Below, one piece after another: positions 1-7,618 of a stretch of DNA of 16,177 bases; the first letter of the stretch is position 1, and each line of letters opens with the position of its first letter. Made by a program: the position numbers and the translations under genes. The notes below the pieces were generated by a model. That model saw nothing but the letters and a program-made list of their open reading frames with translations, had not been told where the DNA came from and ran no database searches. Source of the stretch: Candidatus Saccharimonadota bacterium (GTDB taxonomy: Bacteria > Patescibacteriota > Saccharimonadia > Saccharimonadales > Saccharimonadaceae); contig JAFOHW010000038.1 of the NCBI GenBank assembly GCA_017421685.1, positions 1-16,177 on the forward strand, written 5' to 3'.

Positions 1-519
1 AAAAAGGAGCTCGAAGAGGCAATAAATTCGGCAGATATGAATATTTTGATTGGAGATTTATCGAAAAATTCGGTAACCGGAAAGGCGGTTTTAGGCGCGT
101 CCGAAAACTCCGCAAAACCCCTGATAATCACGCGAGATACAGTAGATTTAATTTCAGAAAATCACCCCGACAGGCTCTTGATGAATCCAGAAATTAGTTT
201 TTTCTTAACAACTGCGCAATTACAAAAATTGCTACGTTCAGTTTATTACCCGAAAATGCTACTTTTATCTCAATCTTTAGTCCAAGTTACAGAAATTCTC
301 CACAAGTTTACTTTAAGCTATCCAGTTTCGATTATTACGCTCCATAATGAACAGGTTTTAGTCGCGAAAAACGGTTCCGTCCAGGCATTGCCATTAGAAA
401 AAACCGGATATTCACCAATGACGTTTTGGTTCGGTGAGGCAGTAGTAAAAGTCGCGGTTTACAACCTTTTTAACCCAAATCAATTTATTGAGGCGTCTAT
501 TTCTGGGCTTTTTTCGTGA
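1..519 (+). CDS. 3' part of a protein of uncertain function, possibly a degenerate NAD(P)H-hydrate dehydratase-like (ribokinase fold) domain
   Basis: The frame is open to the left edge, so the start lies upstream; 172 residues are visible and TGA ends the gene at 519. The order of elements (a hydrophobic strand ILIGDLS, then KPLIIT strand, then PEISFFLTTAQLQKLL, a long helix, VSIITLHNEQVLVAKNGSVQALP, and a final helix MTFWFGEAVVKVAVYNL) resembles the C-terminal half of the NnrD/YjeF hydrate dehydratase fold (PLVLDADAL, TPHPGEFARL, VVLKGxxTVIA, GDVLAG). The catalytic GTGD-type motif is not recognisable, so activity is doubtful and the assignment is weak. The linker before KPLIIT contains GASENSA, encoded by a 23-bp sequence also found in the sortase gene at 2970. 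The 3' end overlaps the convergent CDP-alcohol transferase gene by 23 bp. Confidence 0.7.
   Translation, partial: KKELEEAINSADMNILIGDLSKNSVTGKAVLGASENSAKPLIITRDTVDLISENHPDRLLMNPEISFFLTTAQLQKLLRSVYYPKMLLLSQSLVQVTEILHKFTLSYPVSIITLHNEQVLVAKNGSVQALPLEKTGYSPMTFWFGEAVVKVAVYNLFNPNQFIEASISGLFS
94..116 (+). repeat. 23-bp exact repeat, copy 1
   Basis: The stretch begins GGCGCGTCCG and ends ACTCCGCAAA. It is identical base for base to 2970-2992 in the sortase gene. Both copies are read in the same frame and give GASENSA. The flanks do not match. Confidence 0.9.
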
Positions 520-1135
520 GCTCTTTTTCGATATCGGTAGCATCTCTTGAGATGTTTTTTCGACGTTGCTTTAAGAAGAACCAGAGAAAAACGAATATTA
601 AACAGCCGAAAACAATGAGGCCGATTTTAACTGCGTCTGGCCAATTCGTTGCAAAGAGAATTAGGGCGTTAACTAGACCGAGACAAAAAACGTAAAGATA
701 TCGTCGCGAGAGGATAATTTTTTTCGCGAGAGGGAAGTTCTTTTTCGTGAGAGAGTTTTCTGTGCAATCGTCAGGGTGACCCATAATTTTGCCATAGACA
801 ACTAGGTCACCGACTATGGACGAGAGTAAATAATAAGCGATAATAATAAGACCGGCTACCTGATTAATCCTGAGAGTCAAGAACAAAACCTGGGCGCCAG
901 TTAATAAGACGTCGGAAAACATATCGTATTTCGAGGCGTACTTTCGATATTTTGGAGTTTTATCTTTAGGGAACGGCCATTTCCTAGCACAAGTTCCGTC
1001 GAAAGCGTCAGTCATTTCGGCGATTAGAAAAATAATAAAGGCGCTCTCGGGAGAGCCACCGATAAAAGATAAGACGTATAAAATTATAGCGAGGATGAGC
1101 CTTGTTAGAGTAAGTAAGTCTGCTAAGTATCTCAT
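497..1135 (-). CDS. CDP-alcohol phosphatidyltransferase family membrane enzyme
   Basis: 212 residues. The family transfers a phosphatidyl group from CDP-diacylglycerol to an alcohol, or a related CDP-alcohol reaction, in the cytoplasmic membrane. The signature D-x2-DG-x2-AR is visible as D43, D46-G47 and A50-R51, followed by D71 and D75; these four Asp are the expected metal-binding set. Two departures from the usual signature are seen: the spacing between AR and the second half is 15 residues instead of about 8 (a Pro/Lys-rich insertion at 52-66), and the Gly that normally lies four residues before the third Asp is Ala67. Several hydrophobic segments flank the motif, and the tail from about 185 is Lys/Arg-rich. 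It follows the GT4 gene in the same direction with a 19-nt gap that holds its own TATAAT box 6 nt before the ATG. The substrate (glycerol phosphate, inositol phosphate or another) cannot be decided from the sequence. Confidence 0.85.
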   Translation of the reverse strand: MRYLADLLTLTRLILAIILYVLSFIGGSPESAFIIFLIAEMTDAFDGTCARKWPFPKDKTPKYRKYASKYDMFSDVLLTGAQVLFLTLRINQVAGLIIIAYYLLSSIVGDLVVYGKIMGHPDDCTENSLTKKNFPLAKKIILSRRYLYVFCLGLVNALILFATNWPDAVKIGLIVFGCLIFVFLWFFLKQRRKNISRDATDIEKELTKKAQK

Positions 1136-1147
1136 AAAATAATTATA
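1136..1147 (-). promoter_or_regulatory. -10 box for a leaderless CDP-alcohol transferase mRNA
   Basis: On the minus strand TATAAT (1147 to 1142) is followed by exactly six bases, TATTTT, and then the ATG at 1135. There is no Shine-Dalgarno sequence. The upstream bases are TTA rather than TGN. Transcription would start at or next to the ATG. Confidence 0.6.
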
Positions 1148-1154
1148 TAATATC

Positions 1155-2393
1155 TTAAGGTTTTTTAGCTTTAACTTGTTTTAAGATTTTTTCGAGAATT
1201 TTTATACGTTTACTAATTAAGACTGCTTCGCGATTTTTTAGCATAACTTCGGACATTTCGCGAATTCTTTTGGGGTGTTTTAGGAGGTCATTTAGGGCTT
1301 CCGACATACTCTCGGGGCTTTCCGATTCGCTTAAAACGAAGCTTCCTTCGGGAACGATTTCTTTCATGTCGGGATCGCAAAAGAAAACCGGGACGCCGGT
1401 CGATTCAGCCTCAATTAAAGTCATGCCGAAAGTGTCAAAATTATAAGAAACAAGAATATCAAGATGCGACTTTCTAATCGCGGAATAAACTTCGTCGAAC
1501 GTTGCGTTGCCATGGAATTCTACATTTAAGTTATGCCGTCTCACGAATCGTTTTGCGCGAAAATAATCTCCACCCCCACCATAGACGTCTACATGATAAT
1601 TTCCGTTAACCTTACAGAGCGCACGAAGAAACGGGATTATGCGCTTTTCAGCAGAGACGCGCGAATGCCAAACCATGCGAAGGGTTTCGCCCGGTTTAAG
1701 TTCCTTCACGGGAGGGTTTTTCGGGAAATAATTATCCGGGAAGCCGTTTGGGAGGACCCTTATCGGAGCAGTTACTCCATAGTGAGCAAGTTTTTCGCGA
1801 AAATGTTCCGAAGGAGCAAGGACGAGGTCGGCAAAATTCGCGTGGTTCACCATTAGGGTCCACATTTTAGCGCGAGCTAAATTATCAGCATAATATTCGT
1901 CGCGGGGAATAATTATACGATGGGGAACGTACCAAGAGTGAAACCAATTTAGAAGAAAAGCGACAACGGTTCGGAAGCCAAAGGGAATAATATGTGTCTC
2001 GCCCATATCTTCTCGTCCGTGCATGACCTGGACCGTAGGGATATTTAGGGCTTTTGCGAGTCTTAGTCCGGCGATAGAGCAACCAGATTCATAATGAACG
2101 TAAAAAACATCAAAATCCTTAATCTCTGGATGAACTTTTAATAACCATTTTTCGATAATTTTTGGACGACGAGAGATTGGAGCTAGACCGCGGAAGAATA
2201 ACTTACAACTCGGGACTTGAAAAATATTTTTTTTAGCGAGCTTTTTTAATTCTTCGTCGCTTCTCGGGAATCCTGTGCTAAAAACGTAGACAACATGACC
2301 GAGTTTTTCCAACTCGGTCTTTTGGGCATTAATCGAAGAAACAATTCCCCCTGTCAAATCTAAATAACAATCTGAAAAAAAGGCTATTTTCAT
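1155..2393 (-). CDS. GT4-family glycosyltransferase, likely for lipid glycosylation
   Basis: 412 residues from the ATG at 2393. The N-terminus MKIAFFSDCYLDLTGGIVSSI and the following HVVYVFSTG match the N-terminal Rossmann domain of GT-B enzymes that make glucosyl- or mannosyl-lipids (diacylglycerol glucosyltransferase and PimA/PimB types). The nucleotide-sugar domain holds VLPNGFP, LRMVWHSRVSAEKR and the E-x7-E-type motif DTFGMTLIE, in which the first acid is Asp320 and the second Glu328. A GTG at 2405 lies in frame but only one base from the encoded CCA of the upstream tRNA, so I chose the ATG, although neither start has a clear Shine-Dalgarno sequence. No separate promoter is visible; it is probably co-transcribed behind tRNA-Leu and released by tRNA processing. 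The CDP-alcohol transferase downstream suggests a shared role in membrane glycolipid synthesis; this is inference. Confidence 0.85.
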   Translation of the reverse strand: MKIAFFSDCYLDLTGGIVSSINAQKTELEKLGHVVYVFSTGFPRSDEELKKLAKKNIFQVPSCKLFFRGLAPISRRPKIIEKWLLKVHPEIKDFDVFYVHYESGCSIAGLRLAKALNIPTVQVMHGREDMGETHIIPFGFRTVVAFLLNWFHSWYVPHRIIIPRDEYYADNLARAKMWTLMVNHANFADLVLAPSEHFREKLAHYGVTAPIRVLPNGFPDNYFPKNPPVKELKPGETLRMVWHSRVSAEKRIIPFLRALCKVNGNYHVDVYGGGGDYFRAKRFVRRHNLNVEFHGNATFDEVYSAIRKSHLDILVSYNFDTFGMTLIEAESTGVPVFFCDPDMKEIVPEGSFVLSESESPESMSEALNDLLKHPKRIREMSEVMLKNREAVLISKRIKILEKILKQVKAKKP

Positions 2394-2406
2394 AATAAAT
2401 TTCACT

Positions 2407-2493
2407 TGGTGGGCGAGGAGGGACTTGAACCCTCACTGTATTACTACAACCAGATTTTGAGTCTAGCGCGTCTACCAATTCCGCCACTCGCCC
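2407..2493 (-). tRNA. tRNA-Leu (CAA), CCA encoded
   Basis: Read on the minus strand from 2493. The acceptor GGGCGAG pairs with CTCGCCC, the anticodon stem CTAGA/TCTGG encloses loop CTCAAAA with anticodon CAA, there is a long class II variable arm, and the T arm is GAGGG-TTCAAGT-CCCTC. The discriminator is A (2410) and the 3' CCA is encoded (2409-2407). It reads the UUG codon. It lies directly upstream of the GT4 gene. Confidence 0.96.
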
Positions 2494-2530
2494 ATATTTA
2501 AATAGCTTCCGTCGATGTTAGGTTAGGTCT

Positions 2531-2539
2531 ATTATAGCA
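2531..2539 (-). promoter_or_regulatory. extended -10 promoter of tRNA-Leu
   Basis: The minus strand reads TGC-TATAAT, about 37 nt before the mature tRNA 5' end. The -35 position (2559-2554) reads AACATA and is poor. The expected leader begins TAGACCTAACC, which recurs at the start of the tRNA-Glu leader at 10095. Confidence 0.55.
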
Positions 2540-2555
2540 CATTACTGATAAAATA

Positions 2556-2570
2556 TGTTATAATTATTCT
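2556..2570 (+). promoter_or_regulatory. extended -10 for a leaderless sortase mRNA
   Basis: TGT-TATAAT (TATAAT at 2559-2564) is followed by six bases, TATTCT, then the ATG at 2571. There is no Shine-Dalgarno sequence and no convincing -35. It is divergent from, and almost abuts, the tRNA-Leu promoter. Confidence 0.65.
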
Positions 2571-3791
2571 ATGAGTTCAGAAAATGGTGGGCAGTCTTCG
2601 AGTGACCTACAGAGACAAGCAGCAGCCACAATAGCCAGAAGGAAAGTTCTGGCGGCTTATGCTGAGTCGGCTAGAAAATCGGCGAAAAAAATGAACGAGA
2701 ATGACGCTCATATGAAAAACGAACCAGTTTCTCCAAAAATAAATTCTGAATCCTGGAAGAAATATCATTCTGCGTGGCAGAACTATTATCAGAAATATTA
2801 TAGCGAATACTATTCCAAAGCGGCTAGAACCTATATTGAAAAGGAAAAATTAAAGGAAGCTCGCGAAAAAGCGGAGGAAGAAGAGATTTTAAGTTCTTTA
2901 ACACGTTCAAGTGCAAGATTGTCGAAAAAATCTGGGCTCTCGCTTGGAACAGGGGTAGAGAACGATTCTGGCGCGTCCGAAAACTCCGCAAACGAATCTA
3001 GCATTCTTGATGATTTGCGTCTAAAAATTAGAAAGAAAGCGACGAAAAATGCAAAAAAATCCCGTCGCAAAAGGCATTTAATTCCAATTTTAGCTGGAGC
3101 CTCGGTTGTCTTACTAATATTGTTCCTACAGTATAATCGTCTAATTTTTGCGCCAATTATGGCCTATGTTTCGCCAGGCAATGCGCCCGCGTCGGAGATT
3201 GAAGCGATTGACCCGACAGTTACCCAGACGATTTCGGCTGAACCACGGCTAATTATCCCAAAACTCAATGTCGATGTGCCGATTCGTTTCGGAATTCCTT
3301 TATCCGGAGTAATGTCAGCAATGAATAACGGAGTTGCGCATTATCGAATTGCAGGAGCAAGCGCATATCCTGGAGAAGTTGGTAATTTCGTTATAACTGG
3401 TCATTCGGCGGGAGATGTTTATAGTTCAAACCCATATAAGTACATTTTTTCGGGATTAGAACGCTTAGATGATGGCGATTTGATTTATGTTAATTATGAA
3501 TCGGTTCGCTATACATATCGCGTTATCAAAAAGGAAGTAGTTGAGCCTTCGAACGTCAAGTCGCTAGTCATGGATACCGATAAACCGTTAATAACGTTAG
3601 TAACTTGTACCCCGCTTGGCACTTCAAGATATCGCCTATTAGTCACGGCGGAGCAAATTTCTCCGAGCTTCGATTCGACGAACGAAACCAGCGACCACCC
3701 GACAGTAGATCAAAGTACCACAGAAGAGATGCTACCGGCAAACGAACCGTCCTTCTTCGAAGGAATTTGGAATTGGCTAACTGGGAATTAA
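2571..3791 (+). CDS. sortase family transpeptidase, single-pass membrane protein
   Basis: 406 residues. Residues 1-165 are hydrophilic, rich in Lys, Glu, Ser and Tyr, with a helical charged stretch near 85-110, and are predicted to be cytoplasmic. A basic cluster at 165-169 is followed by a membrane segment at about 170-190. The sortase domain occupies the rest, with catalytic His278 in TGHSA, Cys346 in TLVTCTPLG and Arg355 in SRYRLLV; the strand PRLIIPKLNVDVPI opens the domain. Sortases cleave a sorting signal on secreted proteins and link them to the envelope or to each other. The triad is complete, so it should be active. No LPXTG-type substrate is found in this window. The N-terminal region is unusually long for a sortase. 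It carries copy 2 of the 23-bp repeat at residues about 134-140. Its 3' end overlaps the convergent PEGA gene by 4 bp. Confidence 0.93.
   Translation: MSSENGGQSSSDLQRQAAATIARRKVLAAYAESARKSAKKMNENDAHMKNEPVSPKINSESWKKYHSAWQNYYQKYYSEYYSKAARTYIEKEKLKEAREKAEEEEILSSLTRSSARLSKKSGLSLGTGVENDSGASENSANESSILDDLRLKIRKKATKNAKKSRRKRHLIPILAGASVVLLILFLQYNRLIFAPIMAYVSPGNAPASEIEAIDPTVTQTISAEPRLIIPKLNVDVPIRFGIPLSGVMSAMNNGVAHYRIAGASAYPGEVGNFVITGHSAGDVYSSNPYKYIFSGLERLDDGDLIYVNYESVRYTYRVIKKEVVEPSNVKSLVMDTDKPLITLVTCTPLGTSRYRLLVTAEQISPSFDSTNETSDHPTVDQSTTEEMLPANEPSFFEGIWNWLTGN
2970..2992 (+). repeat. 23-bp exact repeat, copy 2
   Basis: Identical to 94-116. It lies in the linker between the cytoplasmic region and the membrane segment of the sortase and encodes GASENSA, as in the other copy. 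The core CGTCCGAA (2974-2981) also occurs three times in der (10965, 11021, 11678). Confidence 0.9.
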
Positions 3792-5188
3792 TGTTTAATT
3801 AGCCATTCACGAATAATCATGTTGTCACTAAAGTAATATAGCCATTTATCGTCTGTAATCATAACAGGGAAGCGACTGGAAACGTTTTTTCCAATGATTC
3901 GATGATTTAAGCCATCAAAATCGTAGACAGATAATTCGCCATCCATGACCGAATAAACCATGTCATTGTCAATCCAGCCAAAACTTTCGCCTTCGACTTC
4001 CCACTCGTGGACCGAATTAGCTTCCATATCAAGACTGGCGATCTCTACTCCTAAATTCGCGATAACAAATTCACCGTTATGGCCAACTTTTATCCTTTCT
4101 GGGTCAAAATTAAGTTTAAATTCTGAGACTTTTTCAAAATCATCTTTATTATAAAGCGTAAGGAGATCTTTTTCCAAGGTTGTGATATATTTATTTTCGT
4201 AGAATTTTGAAATTACGACTTTTGCTGGCTCTTCAGTAGTATCTAGTTTCGTGACTTCATTATCGCCGAGTTTTAATAAACCTACATAATAATCTTTAGA
4301 TTCGTCAGAAGCGCTGAAAACCACCTCATTTTCAAAATGGTCAAAATTAATTACATTTTCGACAAGAACCATTGAGACGACTTTTCCGGAAGTATCGATT
4401 TTATGGAGGTTGCCTTTTTGGACTGCTAACAGATTATTTGAGGAGTTATCCAGAATTTTTATATCTTCAAATTCAGCTCCGAATTCTTTGTTTAAGTTAA
4501 TACTATTCTTTACGTCATTTATATCGACTAAAACCCATTCGATAGTGTCACCAATATCAACTTTAAATAAAATATGAGAACCAGACTTGTCCCAATTTAC
4601 GTCTAGAATATCACCAGCAAATACACTAGCATCTTCCTCATCATCAAGACTAGGATCTGCAAAATATTTCGAAATATTAATCTTTTTCGGAGTTAAATTT
4701 TCCTCGCTTAAATCTAAGATATTCCATGTCGTCGTTTCATTAACTAAAAGAAGCGTTGTTCGATCGGGGGAAACCGTAGCAAGAGTCGTACCGTTAGCAT
4801 TAAAAACTTTCTCGCGCGTTCGTTCCTTCAAGAACAGACGCGGATAATGAATCTTATAGAGAAGTCCCTCAGAAATATTAATGGTTTTAGACCAAGAATC
4901 ATAACCATCCTTTGTGAGTGATAAAGTATGTTCTCCACTAGTAAGGACTTTCGAAGTATTCGTTTTCTGAAGCCAAGAAGAATCGCCGTCAATACTAAGG
5001 GAAGCGCCGGTAGGAATAGATGAAATTTGGAGCATGCCTTGGCGTTCAACTTCAAAGTCGGAGTTAACCCAATAGCCGGAAACCATAAAAGCTAATATTA
5101 TAACAGTTAATATAACTGCGACAACCATAATAGCTTCGGAGATAATTATTCTTAACTGTTGGCGTCGTTGGTTTTTTTCTCGATTCAT
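3788..5188 (-). CDS. membrane-anchored PEGA-domain protein with a possible beta-propeller region
   Basis: 466 residues. A basic N-terminus (RRQQLR) precedes a membrane segment at about 14-36, so the rest should be outside the cell. Residues about 52-115 match the PEGA domain: ISSIPTGASLSIDGD, then SGEHTLSLTKDGYDSWSKTINI, a beta-sandwich found in surface proteins. The remaining 350 residues show repeated short strands with WNILDL, VNWDKSGSHILF and FGWIDNDMVYSV, consistent with a beta-propeller, but no enzyme motif is seen. The function is unknown; a role in binding wall material or another surface protein is only a guess. It lies between two other single-pass envelope proteins. The start ATG at 5188 is supported by AGAAGGA upstream and a TGC-TATAAT promoter. 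Confidence 0.85.
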   Translation of the reverse strand: MNREKNQRRQQLRIIISEAIMVVAVILTVIILAFMVSGYWVNSDFEVERQGMLQISSIPTGASLSIDGDSSWLQKTNTSKVLTSGEHTLSLTKDGYDSWSKTINISEGLLYKIHYPRLFLKERTREKVFNANGTTLATVSPDRTTLLLVNETTTWNILDLSEENLTPKKINISKYFADPSLDDEEDASVFAGDILDVNWDKSGSHILFKVDIGDTIEWVLVDINDVKNSINLNKEFGAEFEDIKILDNSSNNLLAVQKGNLHKIDTSGKVVSMVLVENVINFDHFENEVVFSASDESKDYYVGLLKLGDNEVTKLDTTEEPAKVVISKFYENKYITTLEKDLLTLYNKDDFEKVSEFKLNFDPERIKVGHNGEFVIANLGVEIASLDMEANSVHEWEVEGESFGWIDNDMVYSVMDGELSVYDFDGLNHRIIGKNVSSRFPVMITDDKWLYYFSDNMIIREWLIKH

Positions 5189-5194
5189 AGCTTA

Positions 5195-5217
5195 TTTTCC
5201 TTCTGTTAATTATAGCA
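5195..5217 (-). promoter_or_regulatory. extended -10 and Shine-Dalgarno of the PEGA gene
   Basis: The minus strand reads TGC-TATAAT (5217 to 5209), 20 nt before the ATG at 5188. The short leader contains AGAAGGA, a Shine-Dalgarno sequence, though set somewhat far from the ATG. This gene therefore has a leader, unlike sortase or gltX. Confidence 0.55.
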
Positions 5218-5235
5218 TATTATCAAAAATAACTC

Positions 5236-5284
5236 TTGCGTTTTTATTTAAAGAATAGTAATATAGATATAAGAATAAGCGAGG
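5236..5284 (+). promoter_or_regulatory. promoter and Shine-Dalgarno of the DUF4367-like gene
   Basis: TTGCGT (5236-5241) and TAATAT (5259-5264) are 17 bp apart. GAGGT at 5281-5285 stands five bases before the ATG at 5290. An in-frame TTG at 5236 would place the start inside the -35 box, so ATG 5290 is preferred. Confidence 0.6.
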
Positions 5285-5289
5285 TAATA

Positions 5290-6159
5290 ATGCAAAAGTC
5301 CGATACTAATCAAGCTGTAAAAACTACTCGTCGAAGGGTCCAATCTTCGACTACTTTGAATCGGAAATATGTTCAGCGACCAGTAAGAACGACTGATGCT
5401 ACGGTAAAAGTAAAAAGAAGTAGCCAAATTAAGCATTTTAATACCCCTGCGATTTCTCAAGCTCAGGTTAAAACTGAAGCTCCCATGGTAGTAGAGACCC
5501 ATCCAATTCAGAAAACCGCAAAACAGAAGATGCAAGCAAGAAATAACGCGAAGCAAATTAATCAGGAGCAGAAACTTTCAGCAAAAGAAATAAAAGACCA
5601 GGCTATCAAGAAGGCTTTAGCCGTCGCAAATACTCCTTTGACTGAGAATATTAAGACGAGCGCAAAGGGAACTATGAAAGAAAAATCGAAGATGCATTTT
5701 GGGTTCGGGCGAGTGCTTTTAGCTTTAACGTGTGCGACAGTCGCAGTTTTCGCGATTGTCTATTTCGTTAATTTAAATATGCCGGATGTCTCTCTAAGAG
5801 TCGCTGCAATGCAGACCGGAATTGATGCGTCTTATCCTGGATATGTGCCACGCGGATATTCCGTTACTAGTATTACATCTGAGGAAAAGAAGGTTTCGAT
5901 TGATTTCAACAATTCTGAAACCGGGGACTCGTTCTCTTTGACTGAGGAAAAATCTTCTTGGGACTCTAATGCCTTGTTGTCTAATTTCGTAAAAGAGGCT
6001 TACAAAGAAAATTATACGATTATCCGTGAACAAGGCCTGACAATCTATGTCAGCGGGAGCAATGCTTCTTGGGTTAACGGAGGAGTTTTCTACAGAATCG
6101 ATGCAAGTGGCGATAACCTAACCAATAAACAAATCCGTTCAATTGCAGTTTCTTTATAG
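5290..6159 (+). CDS. single-pass membrane protein with a DUF4367-like C-terminal domain
   Basis: 289 residues from the ATG with a Shine-Dalgarno sequence. Residues 1-137 are strongly basic and Gln/Lys/Thr-rich, low in complexity, and predicted to be cytoplasmic. A membrane segment lies at about 142-162. The outer domain at about 175-289 contains YPGYVPRGYSVTSI, SWDSNALLSNF and the closing SWVNGGVFYRIDASGDNLTNKQIRSIA, which resembles the DUF4367 pattern (a LolA-like fold seen in surface or anti-sigma-type proteins). No catalytic motif is visible. The basic cytoplasmic part could bind nucleic acid or the membrane face; this is inference. It stops 2 bp from the end of the convergent gltX. Confidence 0.82.
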   Translation: MQKSDTNQAVKTTRRRVQSSTTLNRKYVQRPVRTTDATVKVKRSSQIKHFNTPAISQAQVKTEAPMVVETHPIQKTAKQKMQARNNAKQINQEQKLSAKEIKDQAIKKALAVANTPLTENIKTSAKGTMKEKSKMHFGFGRVLLALTCATVAVFAIVYFVNLNMPDVSLRVAAMQTGIDASYPGYVPRGYSVTSITSEEKKVSIDFNNSETGDSFSLTEEKSSWDSNALLSNFVKEAYKENYTIIREQGLTIYVSGSNASWVNGGVFYRIDASGDNLTNKQIRSIAVSL

Positions 6160-6161
6160 GG

Positions 6162-7601
6162 CTAGATAGCGCGGGCGGTTGCGTTTAGCCTTGCTAAGGA
6201 GACTTCTTTCCCGAGAACTTCTAGGGTTAAATTTAAAGCGGGACTAAACGGGGCATAACTTAACGCTATACGAATCAAACTAAATAATTCAGCAGGTTTT
6301 TTACTGGTCTCCTCTAATAGCTCGTTCAAAGCGAGCTGGAGAGAATCTTTCTCCCAAGATTCGAGGCTTGAAAGTTTTGAGACAGTTTTTTCTAATAATT
6401 CCTTTAGCTCCGATTCGGAAGATTTCTTCAGGAACTTATTATTAATTAGCATATCGGTATCAATTTTCGGTTCCTCAAAGAAATAACTAGTCATCTCACG
6501 CAAATCTGAAAGAGTTTTTAGTCTGTCGTAAATAATCGAAAGGACTTCCATTTTGTAATTATCATCGTAATTATCGGCGACTTCTGGCCAAAAACCTGCG
6601 GTTTTACAATAAAGAGCTTCTGCGCCTTGTTCATCAAAGATTTTTCGAATCCACTGGCCATTTAACCAAAGAAGTTTAGTCTCGTCATATCTTGCACCAG
6701 AATTCTGGATTCGGTCTAGCGAAAATTTCTTGATTAGGTCCTCTTTTGTGTAGATTTCCTGCTCGGTCCCGTCGTTCCACCCAAGATTCGCTAAATAGTT
6801 CAGCATAGCTTCAGGCAAGACGCCGTCGTCACGATACTCGGTTACAGACTTCGCTCCGTCGCGTTTTCCGAGTTTTTTGTTGCCGGTCGGAGCTAGAATA
6901 TGAGGTAGAGAGACAAAAATTGGACGAGGAAGGTTCAAGGCCTCGTATAGGGCAAGATAATTTGGCGTACTAGATAGATATTCTACTCCACGCATAACGT
7001 GAGTTACTCCCATTTCGGCATCATCAACAATATGAGCAAAATTATAAGTCGGAAAACCATCTTTTTTAATCAAAATAATATCATCTAAGACCTCGGGGCC
7101 GGTTTTCATATCGCCCATAACCTCGTCAACCCATTCGTAATTCTTAGGGTCGGCCTTAAATCTTAGCGGGATGCCCGGTTCCCATTCGGGAGTTTTTTCA
7201 GGACGATAATTACGGTAAAGAAAGGGGATTTTCTTTTTATTGCATTCTTCACGATATTGATTAATCTTTTCGGGGGGAGTCGGATCAGCATAAGCACGTC
7301 CGGACTCAATTAGTTTTCTTGCATACTCATGATAAATTTCTTTTCGTTCACTCTGAAAATAGGGGGCGTTCGGACCACCGACAATTGGACCTTCATCCCA
7401 TTCTAGGCCAAGCCAGTTTAAAGTATCCTCGATTAATTCGGTCGCGCCTTCAACGTAGCGTTCGCGATCCGTATCCTCGATACGTAAAATCATTTTTCCG
7501 TTTTTATTGTGCGCCAGTAAATATGGATAAATTGCTGAGCGAACATTACCGATATGGATATAACCAGTCGGACTGGGGGCAAATCTTGTTACAACATTCA
7601 T
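6162..7601 (-). CDS. gltX: glutamyl-tRNA synthetase
   Basis: 479 residues, the usual length. It charges tRNA-Glu with glutamate using ATP. The class I catalytic core is clear: FAPSPTGYIHIGN at 7-19 (the HIGH motif appears as H16-I-G-N19) and K243-L-G-K-R247-DG as the KMSKS-type loop, where the family usually has KLSKR. THVMRGVEYLSSTPNYLALYEAL is the conserved substrate-binding block (more often RGEE or REEH in this position). The helical anticodon-binding domain follows to the C-terminus. If the organism lacks GlnRS, as many relatives do, this would be a non-discriminating enzyme working with GatCAB; the window does not show this. The mRNA appears leaderless. The upstream surface-protein gene ends 17 bp before, with no terminator between them. 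Confidence 0.97.
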   Translation of the reverse strand: MNVVTRFAPSPTGYIHIGNVRSAIYPYLLAHNKNGKMILRIEDTDRERYVEGATELIEDTLNWLGLEWDEGPIVGGPNAPYFQSERKEIYHEYARKLIESGRAYADPTPPEKINQYREECNKKKIPFLYRNYRPEKTPEWEPGIPLRFKADPKNYEWVDEVMGDMKTGPEVLDDIILIKKDGFPTYNFAHIVDDAEMGVTHVMRGVEYLSSTPNYLALYEALNLPRPIFVSLPHILAPTGNKKLGKRDGAKSVTEYRDDGVLPEAMLNYLANLGWNDGTEQEIYTKEDLIKKFSLDRIQNSGARYDETKLLWLNGQWIRKIFDEQGAEALYCKTAGFWPEVADNYDDNYKMEVLSIIYDRLKTLSDLREMTSYFFEEPKIDTDMLINNKFLKKSSESELKELLEKTVSKLSSLESWEKDSLQLALNELLEETSKKPAELFSLIRIALSYAPFSPALNLTLEVLGKEVSLARLNATARAI

Positions 7602-7616
7602 GCCAATATTATATCA
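7602..7616 (-). promoter_or_regulatory. extended -10 for a leaderless gltX mRNA
   Basis: The minus strand reads TGA-TATAAT (7616 to 7608), then six bases, ATTGGC, then the ATG at 7601. No Shine-Dalgarno sequence is present. The -35 position lies in the acidic-tail codons of the upstream gene and reads GAAGAA, which is poor. Confidence 0.68.
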
Positions 7617-7618
7617 TA

